Below are positions 1 to 12,283 of a stretch of DNA of 64,000 bases, piece by piece. The DNA comes from Nomia melanderi (Eukaryota; Arthropoda; Insecta; Hymenoptera; Halictidae). The notes under the pieces were generated by a model. That model did not search any database and had not been told where the DNA came from. It was given only the letters and a program-made list of their open reading frames with translations. A program made the translations under genes and the position numbers. Numbering within the stretch: the first letter of the stretch is position 1; every line of letters starts with the position of its first letter. The stretch lies in the NCBI RefSeq assembly GCF_051020985.1, contig NW_027475148.1, forward strand, positions 434,001 through 498,000, read 5' to 3'.

Positions 1-40
1 CTACAGACAATGAACTTCGATTTATTGCGCTATCTGTAAT
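1..40 (+). repeat. Partial monomer at left edge
   Basis: The last 40 bases of a 175-bp unit, corresponding to consensus positions 136-175, cut by the window start. The array therefore continues to the left. Confidence 0.95.
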
Positions 41-2186
41 AGCTCCCGACATATCACCAGATATATAATGGATTTTCCCCAGACCCTGAGTGTCCGGCCC
101 AATGAGACTTTAGTTTTCTCGGCCCCTGGTAGTCCGAGGTCGTTCCCGCTGCACAGATTCATGCGCCAGGGCCTCCTGCAGATAATTCACTTTGGTTTAT
201 TGCGCTGTATCTAATAGCACCCGAGATATCACCAGATATATATTGGATTTTACCCTGACCCTGAGTGTCCGGCCCCATGAGACGGTGGTTGTCTCGGCCC
301 CTGGAGGTCCGAGGACGTTCCCGCTGCACAGATTCATGCGCCAGGGCCTCCTGCGGATAATTCACTTTGGTTTATTGCGCTATCTCTAAAAGCACCCGAG
401 ATATCACCAGATATATACTGTATTTTCCCCTGACCCTGAGCGTCCGGCCCCATGAAACGGTCGTTTTCTCGGCCCCTGGTGGTCCGAGGTCGTTCCCGCT
501 GCACAGGTTCATGCGCCAGTGTCTCCTACAGACAATGCACTTTGATCTATTGTGCTTTCTCTAATAGCACCCGAGATATCACCAGATATATATTGGATTT
601 TCCCCTGACCCTGAGTGTCCGGCCCCATGAGACTGTGGTTTTCTCGGCCCCTGGTGGTCCGAGGTCGTTCCCGTTGCACAGATTCATGCGCCAGTGCCTC
701 CTGCAGATAATTCACTTTGGTTTATTGCGCTATCTCTAATAGCACCCGAGATATCACCCGATATATATTGGATTTTCCCCTGACCCTGAGTGAACGGCCC
801 CATGAGACGGTGGTTGTCTCGGCCCCTGGAGGTCCGAGGACGTACCCGCTGCACAGATTCATGCGCCAGGGCCTCCTGCAGATAATTCACTTTGGTTTAT
901 TGCGCTATCTCTAATAGCACCCGAGATATCACCAGATATATACTGGATTTTCCCCTGACCCTGAGTGTCCGGCCCCATGAGACTGTGGTTTTCTCGGCCC
1001 CTGGTGGTGCGAGGTCGTCACCGCTGCACAGACTCATTCGCCTGTGCCTCCTACAGACAATGCACTTTGATTTATCGCGCTATCTGTAATAGCACCCGAG
1101 ATATCGCCAGATATATATTTGATTTTTCCCCGACCCTGAGCGTCCGGCCCCATGAGACGGTGGTTTTCTCGGCCCCTGGTGGTCCGAGGTCGTTCCCGCT
1201 GCACAGATTCATGCGTCAGGGCCTCCTGCAGACAATGCACTTTGATTTATCGAGCTATCTCTAATGGCACCCGATATATCACCAGACATATAATGGATTT
1301 TTCCCTGACCCTGAGTGTCCGGCCACATGAGACTGTGGTTTTCTCGGCCCCTGGTGGCCCGAGGTCGTTCCCGCTGCACAGATTCATGCGCCAGGGCCTC
1401 CTACAGACATTGCACTTTGATTTATTGCGCTATCTGTAATAGCACCCGAGATATCACCAGATATATATTGGATTTTTCACTGACCCTGAGCGTCCGGCCC
1501 CATGAGACGGTCGTTTTCTCGGCCCGTGGTGGTCCGAGGTCGTTCCCGCTGCACAGATTCATGCGCCAGGGTCTCCTACAGACAATGCACATTGATTTAT
1601 TGCGCTATCTGTAATAGCACCCGAGATATCACCAGATATATATTGGATTTTCCCCTGACCCTGAGTGTCCGGCCCCATGAGACTGTGGTTTTCAGGGCCC
1701 CCGGTCGTCCGAGGTCGTTCCCGCTGCACATATTCATGCGCCGGGGCCCCCTACAGACAATTCACTTTGGTTTATTGCGCTATCTCTAATAGCACCCGAG
1801 ATATCACCAAATATATATTGGATTTTCCCCTGACCCTGAGTGTCCGGCCCCATGAGACTGTGGTTTTTTCGGCCCCTGGAGGTCCGAGGTCGTTCGCGCT
1901 GCACAGATTCATGCGCCAGGGCCTCCTACAGACAATGCACTTTGATTTATTGCGCTATCTGTAATAGCACCCGAGATATCACCAGATATATATTGGATTT
2001 TTCACTGACCCTGAGTGTCCGGCCCCATGAGACGGTCGTTTTCTCGGCCCCTGGTGGTCCGAGGTCGTTCCCGCTGCACAGATTCATGCGCCAGGGCCTC
2101 CTGCAGATAATTCACTTTGGTTTATTGCGCTATCTCTATTAGCACCCGAGATATCACCAGATATATATTGGATTTTTACTCGACCC

Positions 2187-2660
2187 TGAGTGTCCGGCCC
2201 CATGAGACGGTGGTTTTCTCGGCCCCTTGTGGTCAGAGGGCGCTCCCGCTGCACAGATTCATGCGCCAGGGCCTCCTACAGACAATGCAGTTTGGTTTAT
2301 TGCGCTATCTCTAATAGCACCCGAGATATCACCAGATATATAGTGGATTTTCGCCAGACCCTGAGTGTCCGTCCCCATGAGACGGTGGTTTTCTCGGCCC
2401 CTGGTGGTCCGAGGTCGTTCCCGCTGCACAGATTCATGCGCCAGGGCCTCCTACAGACAGTACACTTTGATTTATTGTACTATCTGTAATAGCACCCGAG
2501 ATATCACCAGATATATATTGGATTTTTCCCTAACCCTGAGTGTCCAGCCCCATGAGACTGTGGCTTTCTCGGCCCCTGGTTGTCCGAGGTCGTTCCCGCT
2601 GCACAGATGTATGCGCCAGGGCCTACTGCAGATAATTCACTTTGGTTTATTGCGCTATCT
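2187..2660 (+). repeat. 474-bp segmental duplicate, copy 1
   Basis: This segment matches 3587-4060 with no difference that I can see. It is bounded by a mismatch at 2186 versus 3586 and another at 2661 versus 4061. It spans nearly three monomers with private variants, such as CTTGTGGTCAGAGGGCGCTC and ATATATAGTGGATTTTCGCC. The copies sit 1400 bp, exactly eight monomers, apart. Confidence 0.88.
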
Positions 2661-3586
2661 CTAATAGCACCCGAGATATCACCAGATATATATTGGATTT
2701 TCCCCTGACCCTGAGTGTCCGGCCCCATGAGACTGTGGTTTTTTCGGCCCCTGGTGGTCCGAGGTCGTTCCCGCTGCACAGATTCATGCGCCAGGGCCTC
2801 CTACAGACAATGCACATTGATTTATTGCGCTATCTGTAATAGCACCCGAGATATCACCAGATATATATTGGATTTTACCCTGACCCTGAGTGTCCGGCCC
2901 CATGAGACGGTGGTTGTCTCGGCCCCTGGTGGTTCGAGGTCGTTCCTGCTGCACAGACTCATTCGCCTGTGCCTCCTACAGACAATGCACTTTGATTTAT
3001 CGCGCTATCTGTAATAGCACCCGTGATATCACCAGATATATATTGGATTTTTCCTCGACCCTGAGTGTCCGGCCCCATGAGACGGTGGTTTTCTCGGCCT
3101 CTTGTGGTCAGAGGTCGTTCCCGCTGCACAGATTCATGCGCCAGGGCCTCCTACAGACAATGCACTTTGGTTTATTACGCTATCTCTAATAGCACCCGAG
3201 ATATCACCAGATACATATTGGATTTTCCCCAGACCCTGAGTGCCCGGCCCCATGAGACGGTGGTTTTCTCGGCCCCTGGTGGTCCGAGGTCGTTCCCGAT
3301 TCACAGATGCATGCGCCAGGGCCTCCTGCAGATAATTCACTTTGATTTATCGCGCTATCTCTAATAGCACCCGAGATATCACCAGATATATATTGGATTT
3401 TTCCTCGACCCTGAGTGTCCGGCCCCATGTATCGGTAGTTTTCTCGGCCCCTGGTGATCCGAGGTCGTTCCCGCTGAACAGATTCATGCGCCAGGGCCTC
3501 CTACAGACAATGCACTTTGATTTATTGCGCTATCTGTAATAGCACCCGAGATATCACCAGATATATATTGGATTTTACCCTGACCA

Positions 3587-4060
3587 TGAGTGTCCGGCCC
3601 CATGAGACGGTGGTTTTCTCGGCCCCTTGTGGTCAGAGGGCGCTCCCGCTGCACAGATTCATGCGCCAGGGCCTCCTACAGACAATGCAGTTTGGTTTAT
3701 TGCGCTATCTCTAATAGCACCCGAGATATCACCAGATATATAGTGGATTTTCGCCAGACCCTGAGTGTCCGTCCCCATGAGACGGTGGTTTTCTCGGCCC
3801 CTGGTGGTCCGAGGTCGTTCCCGCTGCACAGATTCATGCGCCAGGGCCTCCTACAGACAGTACACTTTGATTTATTGTACTATCTGTAATAGCACCCGAG
3901 ATATCACCAGATATATATTGGATTTTTCCCTAACCCTGAGTGTCCAGCCCCATGAGACTGTGGCTTTCTCGGCCCCTGGTTGTCCGAGGTCGTTCCCGCT
4001 GCACAGATGTATGCGCCAGGGCCTACTGCAGATAATTCACTTTGGTTTATTGCGCTATCT
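3587..4060 (+). repeat. 474-bp segmental duplicate, copy 2
   Basis: Second copy of the segment at 2187-2660, eight monomers downstream. The flanking monomers are not matched, which indicates a short conversion or unequal-exchange tract rather than a full HOR unit. Confidence 0.88.
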
Positions 4061-4765
4061 GTAATAGCACCCGAGATATCACCAGATATATATTGGATTT
4101 TCCCCTGACCCTGAGTGTCCGGCCCCATGAGACAGTGGTTGTCTCGGCCCCTGGAGGTCCGAGGACGTTCCCGCTGCACAGATTCATGCGCCAGGGCCTC
4201 CTGCAGATAATTCACTTTGGTTTATTGCGCTATCTGTAATAGCACCCGAGATATCACCAGATATATACTGGATTTTTCACTGACCCTGAGTTTCCGGCCC
4301 CATGAGACGGTCGTTTTCTCAGCCCCTGGTGGCCCGAGGTCGTTCCCGCTGCACAGATTCATGCGCCAGGGCCTCCTGCAGATAATTCACTTTGGTTTAT
4401 TGCGCTATCTGTAATAGCACTCGAGATATCACCAGATATATATTGGATTTTCCCCTGACCCTGAGTGTCCGGCCCCATGAGACTGTGGTTTTCAGGGCCC
4501 CTGGTCGTCCGAGGTCGTTCCCGCTGCACACATTCATGCGCCGGGGCCTCCTACAGACTATACACTTTGATTTATTGCGCTATCTGTAATAGCACCCAAG
4601 ATATCACCAGATATATATTGGATTTTACCCTGACCATGAGTGTCCGGCCTCATGAGACTGTGGTTTTTTCGGCCCCTGGTGGTCCGAGGTCATTCCCGCT
4701 GCACAGATTCATGCCCCAGGGCCTCCTGCAGATAATTCACTTTGGTTTATTGCGCTATCTCTAAT

Positions 4766-7562
4766 AGCACCCGAGATATCACCAAATATATATTGGATTT
4801 TCCCCTGACCCTGAGTGTCCGGCCCCATGAGACTGTGGTTTTCTCGGCCGCTGGTGGTCCGAGGTCGTTCCCGCTGCACAGATAGATGCGCCAGGGCCTC
4901 CTACAGACAATGCACTTTGATTTATTGCGCTATCTGTAATAGCACCCGAGATATCACCAGATATATATTGGATTTTTCACTGACCCTGAGTGCCCGTCCC
5001 CATGAGACGGTGATTTTCTCGGCCCCTGGTGGTCCGAGGTCGTTCCCGCTGCACAGATGCATGCGCCAGGGCCTCCTGCAGATAATTCAATTTGGTTTAT
5101 CGCGCTATCTCTATTAGCACCCGAGATATCACCAGATATATATTGGATTTTTACTCGACCCTGAGTGTCCGGCCCCATGAGACGGTGGTTTTCTCGGCCC
5201 CTTGTGGTCAGAGGTCGCTCCCGCTGCACAGATTCATGCGCCAGGGCCTCCTACAGACAATGCAGTCTGGTTTATTGCGCTATCTCTAATAGCACCCGAG
5301 ATATCACCAGATATATAGTGGATTTTCGCCAGACCCTGAGTGTCCGTCCCCATGAGACTGTGGTTTTCTCGGCCCCTGGTGGTCCGAGGTCGTTCCCGCT
5401 GCACAGATTCATGCGCCAGGGCCTCCTACAGACAATGCACTTTGATTTATTGCGCTATCTGTAATAGCACCCGAGATATCACCAGATATATATTGGATTT
5501 TTCCCTGACCCTGAGTGTCCGGCCCCATGAGACTGTGGTTTCCTCGGCCCCTGGTGGTCCGAGGTCGTTCCCGCTGCACAGATTCATGCGACAGGGCCTC
5601 CTACAGACAATGCACTTTGATTTATTTCGCTATCTGTAATAGGACCCGAGATATCACCAGATATATATTGGATTTTCCCCAGACCCTGAGTGTCCGGCCG
5701 CATGAGACTGTAGTTTTCTCGGCCCCTGGTCGTCCGAGGTAGTTCCCGCTGCACAGATTCATGCGCCATGGCCTCCTACAGACAATGCACTTTGATTTAT
5801 TGCGCTATCTCTAATAGCACCCGAGATATCACCAGATACATATTGGATTTTACCCTGACCGTGAGAGTCCGGCCCCATGAGACTGTGGTTTTTTCGGACC
5901 CTGGTGGTCCGAGGTCGTTCCCGCTGCACAGATTCATGCGCCAGGGCCTCCTACAGACAATGCACTTTGGTTTATTACGCTATCTCTAATAGCACCCGAG
6001 ATATCACCAGATCTATATTGGATTTTCCCCTGACCCTGAGTGTCCGGCCCCATGAGACGGTCGTTTTCTCGGCCCCTGGTGGTCTGAGGTCGTTCCCACT
6101 GCACAGATTCATGCGCCAGGGCCTCCTACAGAAATGCACTTTGATTTATTGCGCTATCTGTAATAGCACCCGAGATATCACCAGATATATATTGGATTTT
6201 TCACTGACCGTGAGAGTCCGGCCCCATGAGACTGTGGTTTTTTCGGCCCCTGGTGGTCCGAGGTCGTTCCCGCTGCACAGATTCATGCGACAGGGCCACC
6301 TACAGATAATGCACTTTGATTTATTGCGCTATCTCTAATAGCTCCCGAGATATCACCAGATATATATTGGATTTTCCCCTGACCCTGAGTGTCCGGCCCC
6401 ATGAGACTGTGGTTTTCTCGACCCCTGGTGGTCCGAGGTCGTTCCCGCTGCACAGATTCATGCGCCGGGGCCTCCTACAGACAATGCACTTTGATTTATT
6501 GCGCTATCTGTAATAGCACCCGAGATATCACCAGATATATATTGGATATTCCCCTGACCCTGAGTGTCCGGCCCCATGAGACGGTGGTTGTCTCGGCCCC
6601 TGGTGGTCCGAGGTCGTTCCGCTGCACAGATTCATGCGCCAGGGACTCCTACAGACAATGCACTTTGATTTATGGCGCTATCTGTAATAGCACCCGAGAT
6701 ATCACCAGATCTATATTGGATTTTCCCCTGACCCTGAGTATCCGGCCCCATGAGACTGTGGTTTTTTCGGCCCCTGGTGGTCCGCAGTCGTTCCCGCTGC
6801 ACAGATTCATGCGCCAGGGCCTCCTGCAGATAATTCACTTTGGTTTATTGCGCTATCTCTAATAGCACCCGAGATATCTCCAGATATATATTGGATTTTC
6901 CCCAGACCCTGAGTGTCCGGCCGCATGAGACTGTAGTTTTCTCGGCCCCTGGTCGTCCGAGGTCGTTCCCGCTGCACAGATTCATGCGCCATGGCCTCCT
7001 ACAGACAATGCACTTTGATTTATTGCGCTATCTCTAATAGCACCCGAGATATCACCAGATACATATTGGATTTTACCCTGACCGTGAGAGTCCGGCCCCA
7101 TGAGACTGTGGTTTTTTCGGACCCTGGTGGTCCGAGGTCGTTCCCGCTGCACAGATTCATGCGCCAGGGCCTCCTACAGACAATGCACTTTGCTTTATTA
7201 CGCTATCTCTAATAGCACCCGAGATATCACCAGATATATATTGGATTTTCCCCAGACCCTGAGTGCCCGGCCCCATGAGACGGTGGTTTTCTCGGCCCCT
7301 GGTGATCCGAGGTCGTTCCCACTGCACAGATTCATGCGCCAGGGCCTCCTACAGAAATGCACTTTGATTTATTGCGCTATCTGTAATAGCACCCGAGATA
7401 TCACCAGATATATATTGGATTTTTCACTGACCGTGAGAGTCCGGCCCCATGAGACTGTGGTTTTTTCGGCCCCTGGTGGTCCGAGGTCGTTCCCGCTGCA
7501 CAGATTCATGCGACAGGGCCACCTACAGATAATGCACTTTGATTTATTGCGCTATCTCTAAT
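4766..7562 (+). repeat. HOR block A: 16-monomer unit, 2797 bp
   Basis: Sixteen monomers starting at 4766, 4941, 5116, 5291, 5466, 5641, 5816, 5991, 6165, 6340, 6515, 6689, 6864, 7039, 7214 and 7388. Three are 174 bp: 5991 and 7214 lack one base in CTACAGAAATGC, and 6515 lacks one C in GTCGTTCCGCTGC. This gives 2797 rather than 2800 bp. The block recurs at 9487-12283 with the same three deletions. The first monomer differs from the other copies at about 4785 and 4850, so strict homology begins near 4851. Other private markers are an ATAG in place of TTCATG near 4883 and AGGACCCGAG at 5641. Confidence 0.93.
5657..6342 (+). repeat. Internal 7-monomer-spaced duplicate within block A, copy 1
   Basis: This stretch resembles 6880-7565 at a spacing of 1223 bp (seven monomers minus 2 bp). 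Both copies share GCATGAGACTGTAGTTTTC, GACCGTGAGAGTCC and the 1-bp deletion in CTACAGAAATGC. They differ at several sites, for example near 5741, 5974 and 6013. The duplication is therefore older than the near-identical A/A' duplication that contains it. Confidence 0.8.
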
Positions 7563-7565
7563 AGC
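6880..7565 (+). repeat. Internal 7-monomer-spaced duplicate within block A, copy 2
   Basis: Partner of 5657-6342, with the same private variants and the same 1-bp deletion. It shows that the 16-mer was itself built by an earlier duplication. Confidence 0.8.
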
Positions 7566-9486
7566 ACCCGAGATATCACCAGATATATATTGGATTTTCC
7601 CCTGACCCTGAGTGTCCGGCCCCATGAGACTGTGGTTTTCTCGGCCCCTGGTGGTCCGAGGTCGTTCCCGCTGCACAGATAGATGCGCCAGGGCCTCCTA
7701 CAGACAATGCACTTTGATTTATTGCGCTATCTGTAATAGCACCCGAGATATCACCAGATATATATTGGATTTTTCACTGACCCTGAGTGCCCGTCCCCAT
7801 GAGACGGTGATTTTCTCGGCCCCTGGTGGTCCGAGGTCGTTCCCGCTGCACAGATGCATGCGCCAGGGCCTCCTGCAGATAATTCAATTTGGTTTATCGC
7901 GCTATCTCTATTAGCACCCGAGATATCACCAGATATATATTGGATTTTTACTCGACCCTGAGTGTCCGGCCCCATGAGACGGTGGTTTTCTCGGCCCCTT
8001 GTGGTCAGAGGTCGCTCCCGCTGCACAGATTCATGCGCCAGGGCCTCCTACAGACAATGCAGTCTGGTTTATTGCGCTATCTCTAATAGCACCCGAGATA
8101 TCACCAGATATATAGTGGATTTTCGCCAGACCCTGAGTGTCCGTCCCCATGAGACTGTGGTTTTCTCGGCCCCTGGTGGTCCGAGGTCGTTCCCGCTGCA
8201 CAGATTCATGCGCCAGGGCCTCCTACAGACAATGCACTTTGATTTATTGCGCTATCTGTAATAGCACCCGAGATATCACCAGATATATATTGGATTTTTC
8301 CCTGACCCTGAGTGTCCGGCCCCATGAGACTGTGGTTTCCTCGGCCCCTGGTGGTCCGAGGTCGTTCCCGCTGCACAGATTCATGCGACAGGGCCTCCTA
8401 CAGACAATGCACTTTGATTTATTTCGCTATCTGTAATAGGACCCGAGATATCACCAGATATATATTGGATTTTCCCCAGACCCTGAGTGTCCGGCCGCAT
8501 GAGACTGTAGTTTTCTCGGCCCCTGGTCGTCCGAGGTAGTTCCCGCTGCACAGATTCATGCGCCATGGCCTCCTACAGACAATGCACTTTGATTTATTGC
8601 GCTATCTCTAATAGCACCCGAGATATCACCAGATCTATATTGGATTTTCCCCTGACCCTGAGTATCCGGCCCCATGAGACTGTGGTTTTTTCGGCCCCTG
8701 GTGGTCCGCAGTCGTTCCCGCTGCACAGATTCATGCGCCAGGGCCTCCTGCAGATAATTCACTTTGGTTTATTGCGCTATCTCTAATAGCACCCGAGATA
8801 TCTCCAGATATATATTGGATTTTCCCCAGACCCTGAGTGTCCGGCCGCATGAGACTGTAGTTTTCTCGGCCCCTGGTCGTCCGAGGTCGTTCCCGCTGCA
8901 CAGATTCATGCGCCATGGCCTCCTACAGACAATGCACTTTGATTTATTGCGCTATCTCTAATAGCACCCGAGATATCACCAGATACATATTGGATTTTAC
9001 CCTGACCGTGAGAGTCCGGCCCCATGAGACTGTGGTTTTTTCGGACCCTGGTGGTCCGAGGTCGTTCCCGCTGCACAGATTCATGCGCCAGGGCCTCCTA
9101 CAGACAATGCACTTTGCTTTATTACGCTATCTCTAATAGCACCCGAGATATCACCAGATATATATTGGATTTTCCCCAGACCCTGAGTGCCCGGCCCCAT
9201 GAGACGGTGGTTTTCTCGGCCCCTGGTGATCCGAGGTCGTTCCCACTGCACAGATTCATGCGCCAGGGCCTCCTACAGAAATGCACTTTGATTTATTGCG
9301 CTATCTGTAATAGCACCCGAGATATCACCAGATATATATTGGATTTTTCACTGACCGTGAGAGTCCGGCCCCATGAGACTGTGGTTTTTTCGGCCCCTGG
9401 TGGTCCGAGGTCGTTCCCGCTGCACAGATTCATGCGACAGGGCCACCTACAGATAATGCACTTTGATTTATTGCGCTATCTCTAAT
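7563..9486 (+). repeat. HOR block B: 11-monomer deleted derivative of block A, 1924 bp
   Basis: Eleven monomers starting at 7563, 7738, 7913, 8088, 8263, 8438, 8613, 8788, 8963, 9138 and 9312. Positions up to about 8608 follow block A at an offset of 2797. Positions from 8635 on follow block A at an offset of 1924. Block B therefore lacks 873 bp, the five monomers of A from about 5816 to 6688, including two of the three 1-bp deletions. The remaining 174-bp unit is at 9138. The block is flanked by A on the left and A' on the right. Confidence 0.93.
8609..8634 (+). other. Deletion/unequal-exchange junction within block B
   Basis: The base at 8608 (C in CTCTAAT) matches the left parent at 5811. 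The base at 8635 (C in AGATCTATAT) matches the right parent at about 6708. The 26 bases between are identical in both parents, so the exchange lies within this interval, at the monomer boundary. The result is a chimeric unit at 8613. The event is homologous and in phase, since no base is gained or lost relative to the unit. Confidence 0.85.
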
Positions 9487-12283
9487 AGCACCCGAGATAT
9501 CACCAGATATATATTGGATTTTCCCCTGACCCTGAGTGTCCGGCCCCATGAGACTGTGGTTTTCTCGGCCCCTGGTGGTCCGAGGTCGTTCCCGCTGCAC
9601 AGATAGATGCGCCAGGGCCTCCTACAGACAATGCACTTTGATTTATTGCGCTATCTGTAATAGCACCCGAGATATCACCAGATATATATTGGATTTTTCA
9701 CTGACCCTGAGTGCCCGTCCCCATGAGACGGTGATTTTCTCGGCCCCTGGTGGTCCGAGGTCGTTCCCGCTGCACAGATGCATGCGCCAGGGCCTCCTGC
9801 AGATAATTCAATTTGGTTTATCGCGCTATCTCTATTAGCACCCGAGATATCACCAGATATATATTGGATTTTTACTCGACCCTGAGTGTCCGGCCCCATG
9901 AGACGGTGGTTTTCTCGGCCCCTTGTGGTCAGAGGTCGCTCCCGCTGCACAGATTCATGCGCCAGGGCCTCCTACAGACAATGCAGTCTGGTTTATTGCG
10001 CTATCTCTAATAGCACCCGAGATATCACCAGATATATAGTGGATTTTCGCCAGACCCTGAGTGTCCGTCCCCATGAGACTGTGGTTTTCTCGGCCCCTGG
10101 TGGTCCGAGGTCGTTCCCGCTGCACAGATTCATGCGCCAGGGCCTCCTACAGACAATGCACTTTGATTTATTGCGCTATCTGTAATAGCACCCGAGATAT
10201 CACCAGATATATATTGGATTTTTCCCTGACCCTGAGTGTCCGGCCCCATGAGACTGTGGTTTCCTCGGCCCCTGGTGGTCCGAGGTCGTTCCCGCTGCAC
10301 AGATTCATGCGACAGGGCCTCCTACAGACAATGCACTTTGATTTATTTCGCTATCTGTAATAGGACCCGAGATATCACCAGATATATATTGGATTTTCCC
10401 CAGACCCTGAGTGTCCGGCCGCATGAGACTGTAGTTTTCTCGGCCCCTGGTCGTCCGAGGTAGTTCCCGCTGCACAGATTCATGCGCCATGGCCTCCTAC
10501 AGACAATGCACTTTGATTTATTGCGCTATCTCTAATAGCACCCGAGATATCACCAGATACATATTGGATTTTACCCTGACCGTGAGAGTCCGGCCCCATG
10601 AGACTGTGGTTTTTTCGGACCCTGGTGGTCCGAGGTCGTTCCCGCTGCACAGATTCATGCGCCAGGGCCTCCTACAGACAATGCACTTTGGTTTATTACG
10701 CTATCTCTAATAGCACCCGAGATATCACCAGATCTATATTGGATTTTCCCCTGACCCTGAGTGTCCGGCCCCATGAGACGGTCGTTTTCTCGGCCCCTGG
10801 TGGTCTGAGGTCGTTCCCACTGCACAGATTCATGCGCCAGGGCCTCCTACAGAAATGCACTTTGATTTATTGCGCTATCTGTAATAGCACCCGAGATATC
10901 ACCAGATATATATTGGATTTTTCACTGACCGTGAGAGTCCGGCCCCATGAGACTGTGGTTTTTTCGGCCCCTGGTGGTCCGAGGTCGTTCCCGCTGCACA
11001 GATTCATGCGACAGGGCCACCTACAGATAATGCACTTTGATTTATTGCGCTATCTCTAATAGCTCCCGAGATATCACCAGATATATATTGGATTTTCCCC
11101 TGACCCTGAGTGTCCGGCCCCATGAGACTGTGGTTTTCTCGACCCCTGGTGGTCCGAGGTCGTTCCCGCTGCACAGATTCATGCGCCGGGGCCTCCTACA
11201 GACAATGCACTTTGATTTATTGCGCTATCTGTAATAGCACCCGAGATATCACCAGATATATATTGGATATTCCCCTGACCCTGAGTGTCCGGCCCCATGA
11301 GACGGTGGTTGTCTCGGCCCCTGGTGGTCCGAGGTCGTTCCGCTGCACAGATTCATGCGCCAGGGACTCCTACAGACAATGCACTTTGATTTATGGCGCT
11401 ATCTGTAATAGCACCCGAGATATCACCAGATCTATATTGGATTTTCCCCTGACCCTGAGTATCCGGCCCCATGAGACTGTGGTTTTTTCGGCCCCTGGTG
11501 GTCCGCAGTCGTTCCCGCTGCACAGATTCATGCGCCAGGGCCTCCTGCAGATAATTCACTTTGGTTTATTGCGCTATCTCTAATAGCACCCGAGATATCT
11601 CCAGATATATATTGGATTTTCCCCAGACCCTGAGTGTCCGGCCGCATGAGACTGTAGTTTTCTCGGCCCCTGGTCGTCCGAGGTCGTTCCCGCTGCACAG
11701 ATTCATGCGCCATGGCCTCCTACAGACAATGCACTTTGATTTATTGCGCTATCTCTAATAGCACCCGAGATATCACCAGATACATATTGGATTTTACCCT
11801 GACCGTGAGAGTCCGGCCCCATGAGACTGTGGTTTTTTCGGACCCTGGTGGTCCGAGGTCGTTCCCGCTGCACAGATTCATGCGCCAGGGCCTCCTACAG
11901 ACAATGCACTTTGCTTTATTACGCTATCTCTAATAGCACCCGAGATATCACCAGATATATATTGGATTTTCCCCAGACCCTGAGTGCCCGGCCCCATGAG
12001 ACGGTGGTTTTCTCGGCCCCTGGTGATCCGAGGTCGTTCCCACTGCACAGATTCATGCGCCAGGGCCTCCTACAGAAATGCACTTTGATTTATTGCGCTA
12101 TCTGTAATAGCACCCGAGATATCACCAGATATATATTGGATTTTTCACTGACCGTGAGAGTCCGGCCCCATGAGACTGTGGTTTTTTCGGCCCCTGGTGG
12201 TCCGAGGTCGTTCCCGCTGCACAGATTCATGCGACAGGGCCACCTACAGATAATGCACTTTGATTTATTGCGCTATCTCTAAT
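9487..12283 (+). repeat. HOR block A': second copy of the 16-monomer unit, 2797 bp
   Basis: Essentially identical to block A at an offset of 4721 bp, with the same three 174-bp monomers (indels near 10848, 11340 and 12075). I saw no differences after the first half-monomer, where A' matches B instead of A. Near identity over 2.8 kb implies a recent duplication, ongoing homogenisation or an assembly artefact. Confidence 0.92.

Larger units (their letters stand above)
41..4765 (+). repeat. Left domain: 27 monomers without regular HOR
   Basis: Twenty-seven units of exactly 175 bp by phase. Neighbours differ at many positions and no regular higher-order period is apparent. Most units carry CCCCTGACC at positions 37-45 and either GACTGTGG or GACGGTGG at 66-73. 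Both 3' types occur: P (GCAGATAATTCACTTTGG) and N (ACAGACAATGCACTTTGA), with some recombinants. The only clear long-range repetition inside is the 474-bp pair at 2187 and 3587; part of the same module recurs, diverged, near 5165. Confidence 0.9.

Noticed and set aside
2925..2950. RNA polymerase III B-box-like GGTTCGAGGTC
   Set aside because: One monomer has GGTTCGAGGTC and the consensus reads GGTCCGAGGTC, with two mismatches to the canonical box. No convincing A box lies at a proper distance upstream and there is no terminator context, so a tRNA- or SINE-derived origin is not supported.
6389..6862. Longest reading frame (157 codons), repeated at 11110-11583
   Set aside because: Its extra length comes from a 1-bp deletion near 6618 in one 174-bp monomer that moves the frame past the usual stop. 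The protein would be two translated satellite units, not a gene.
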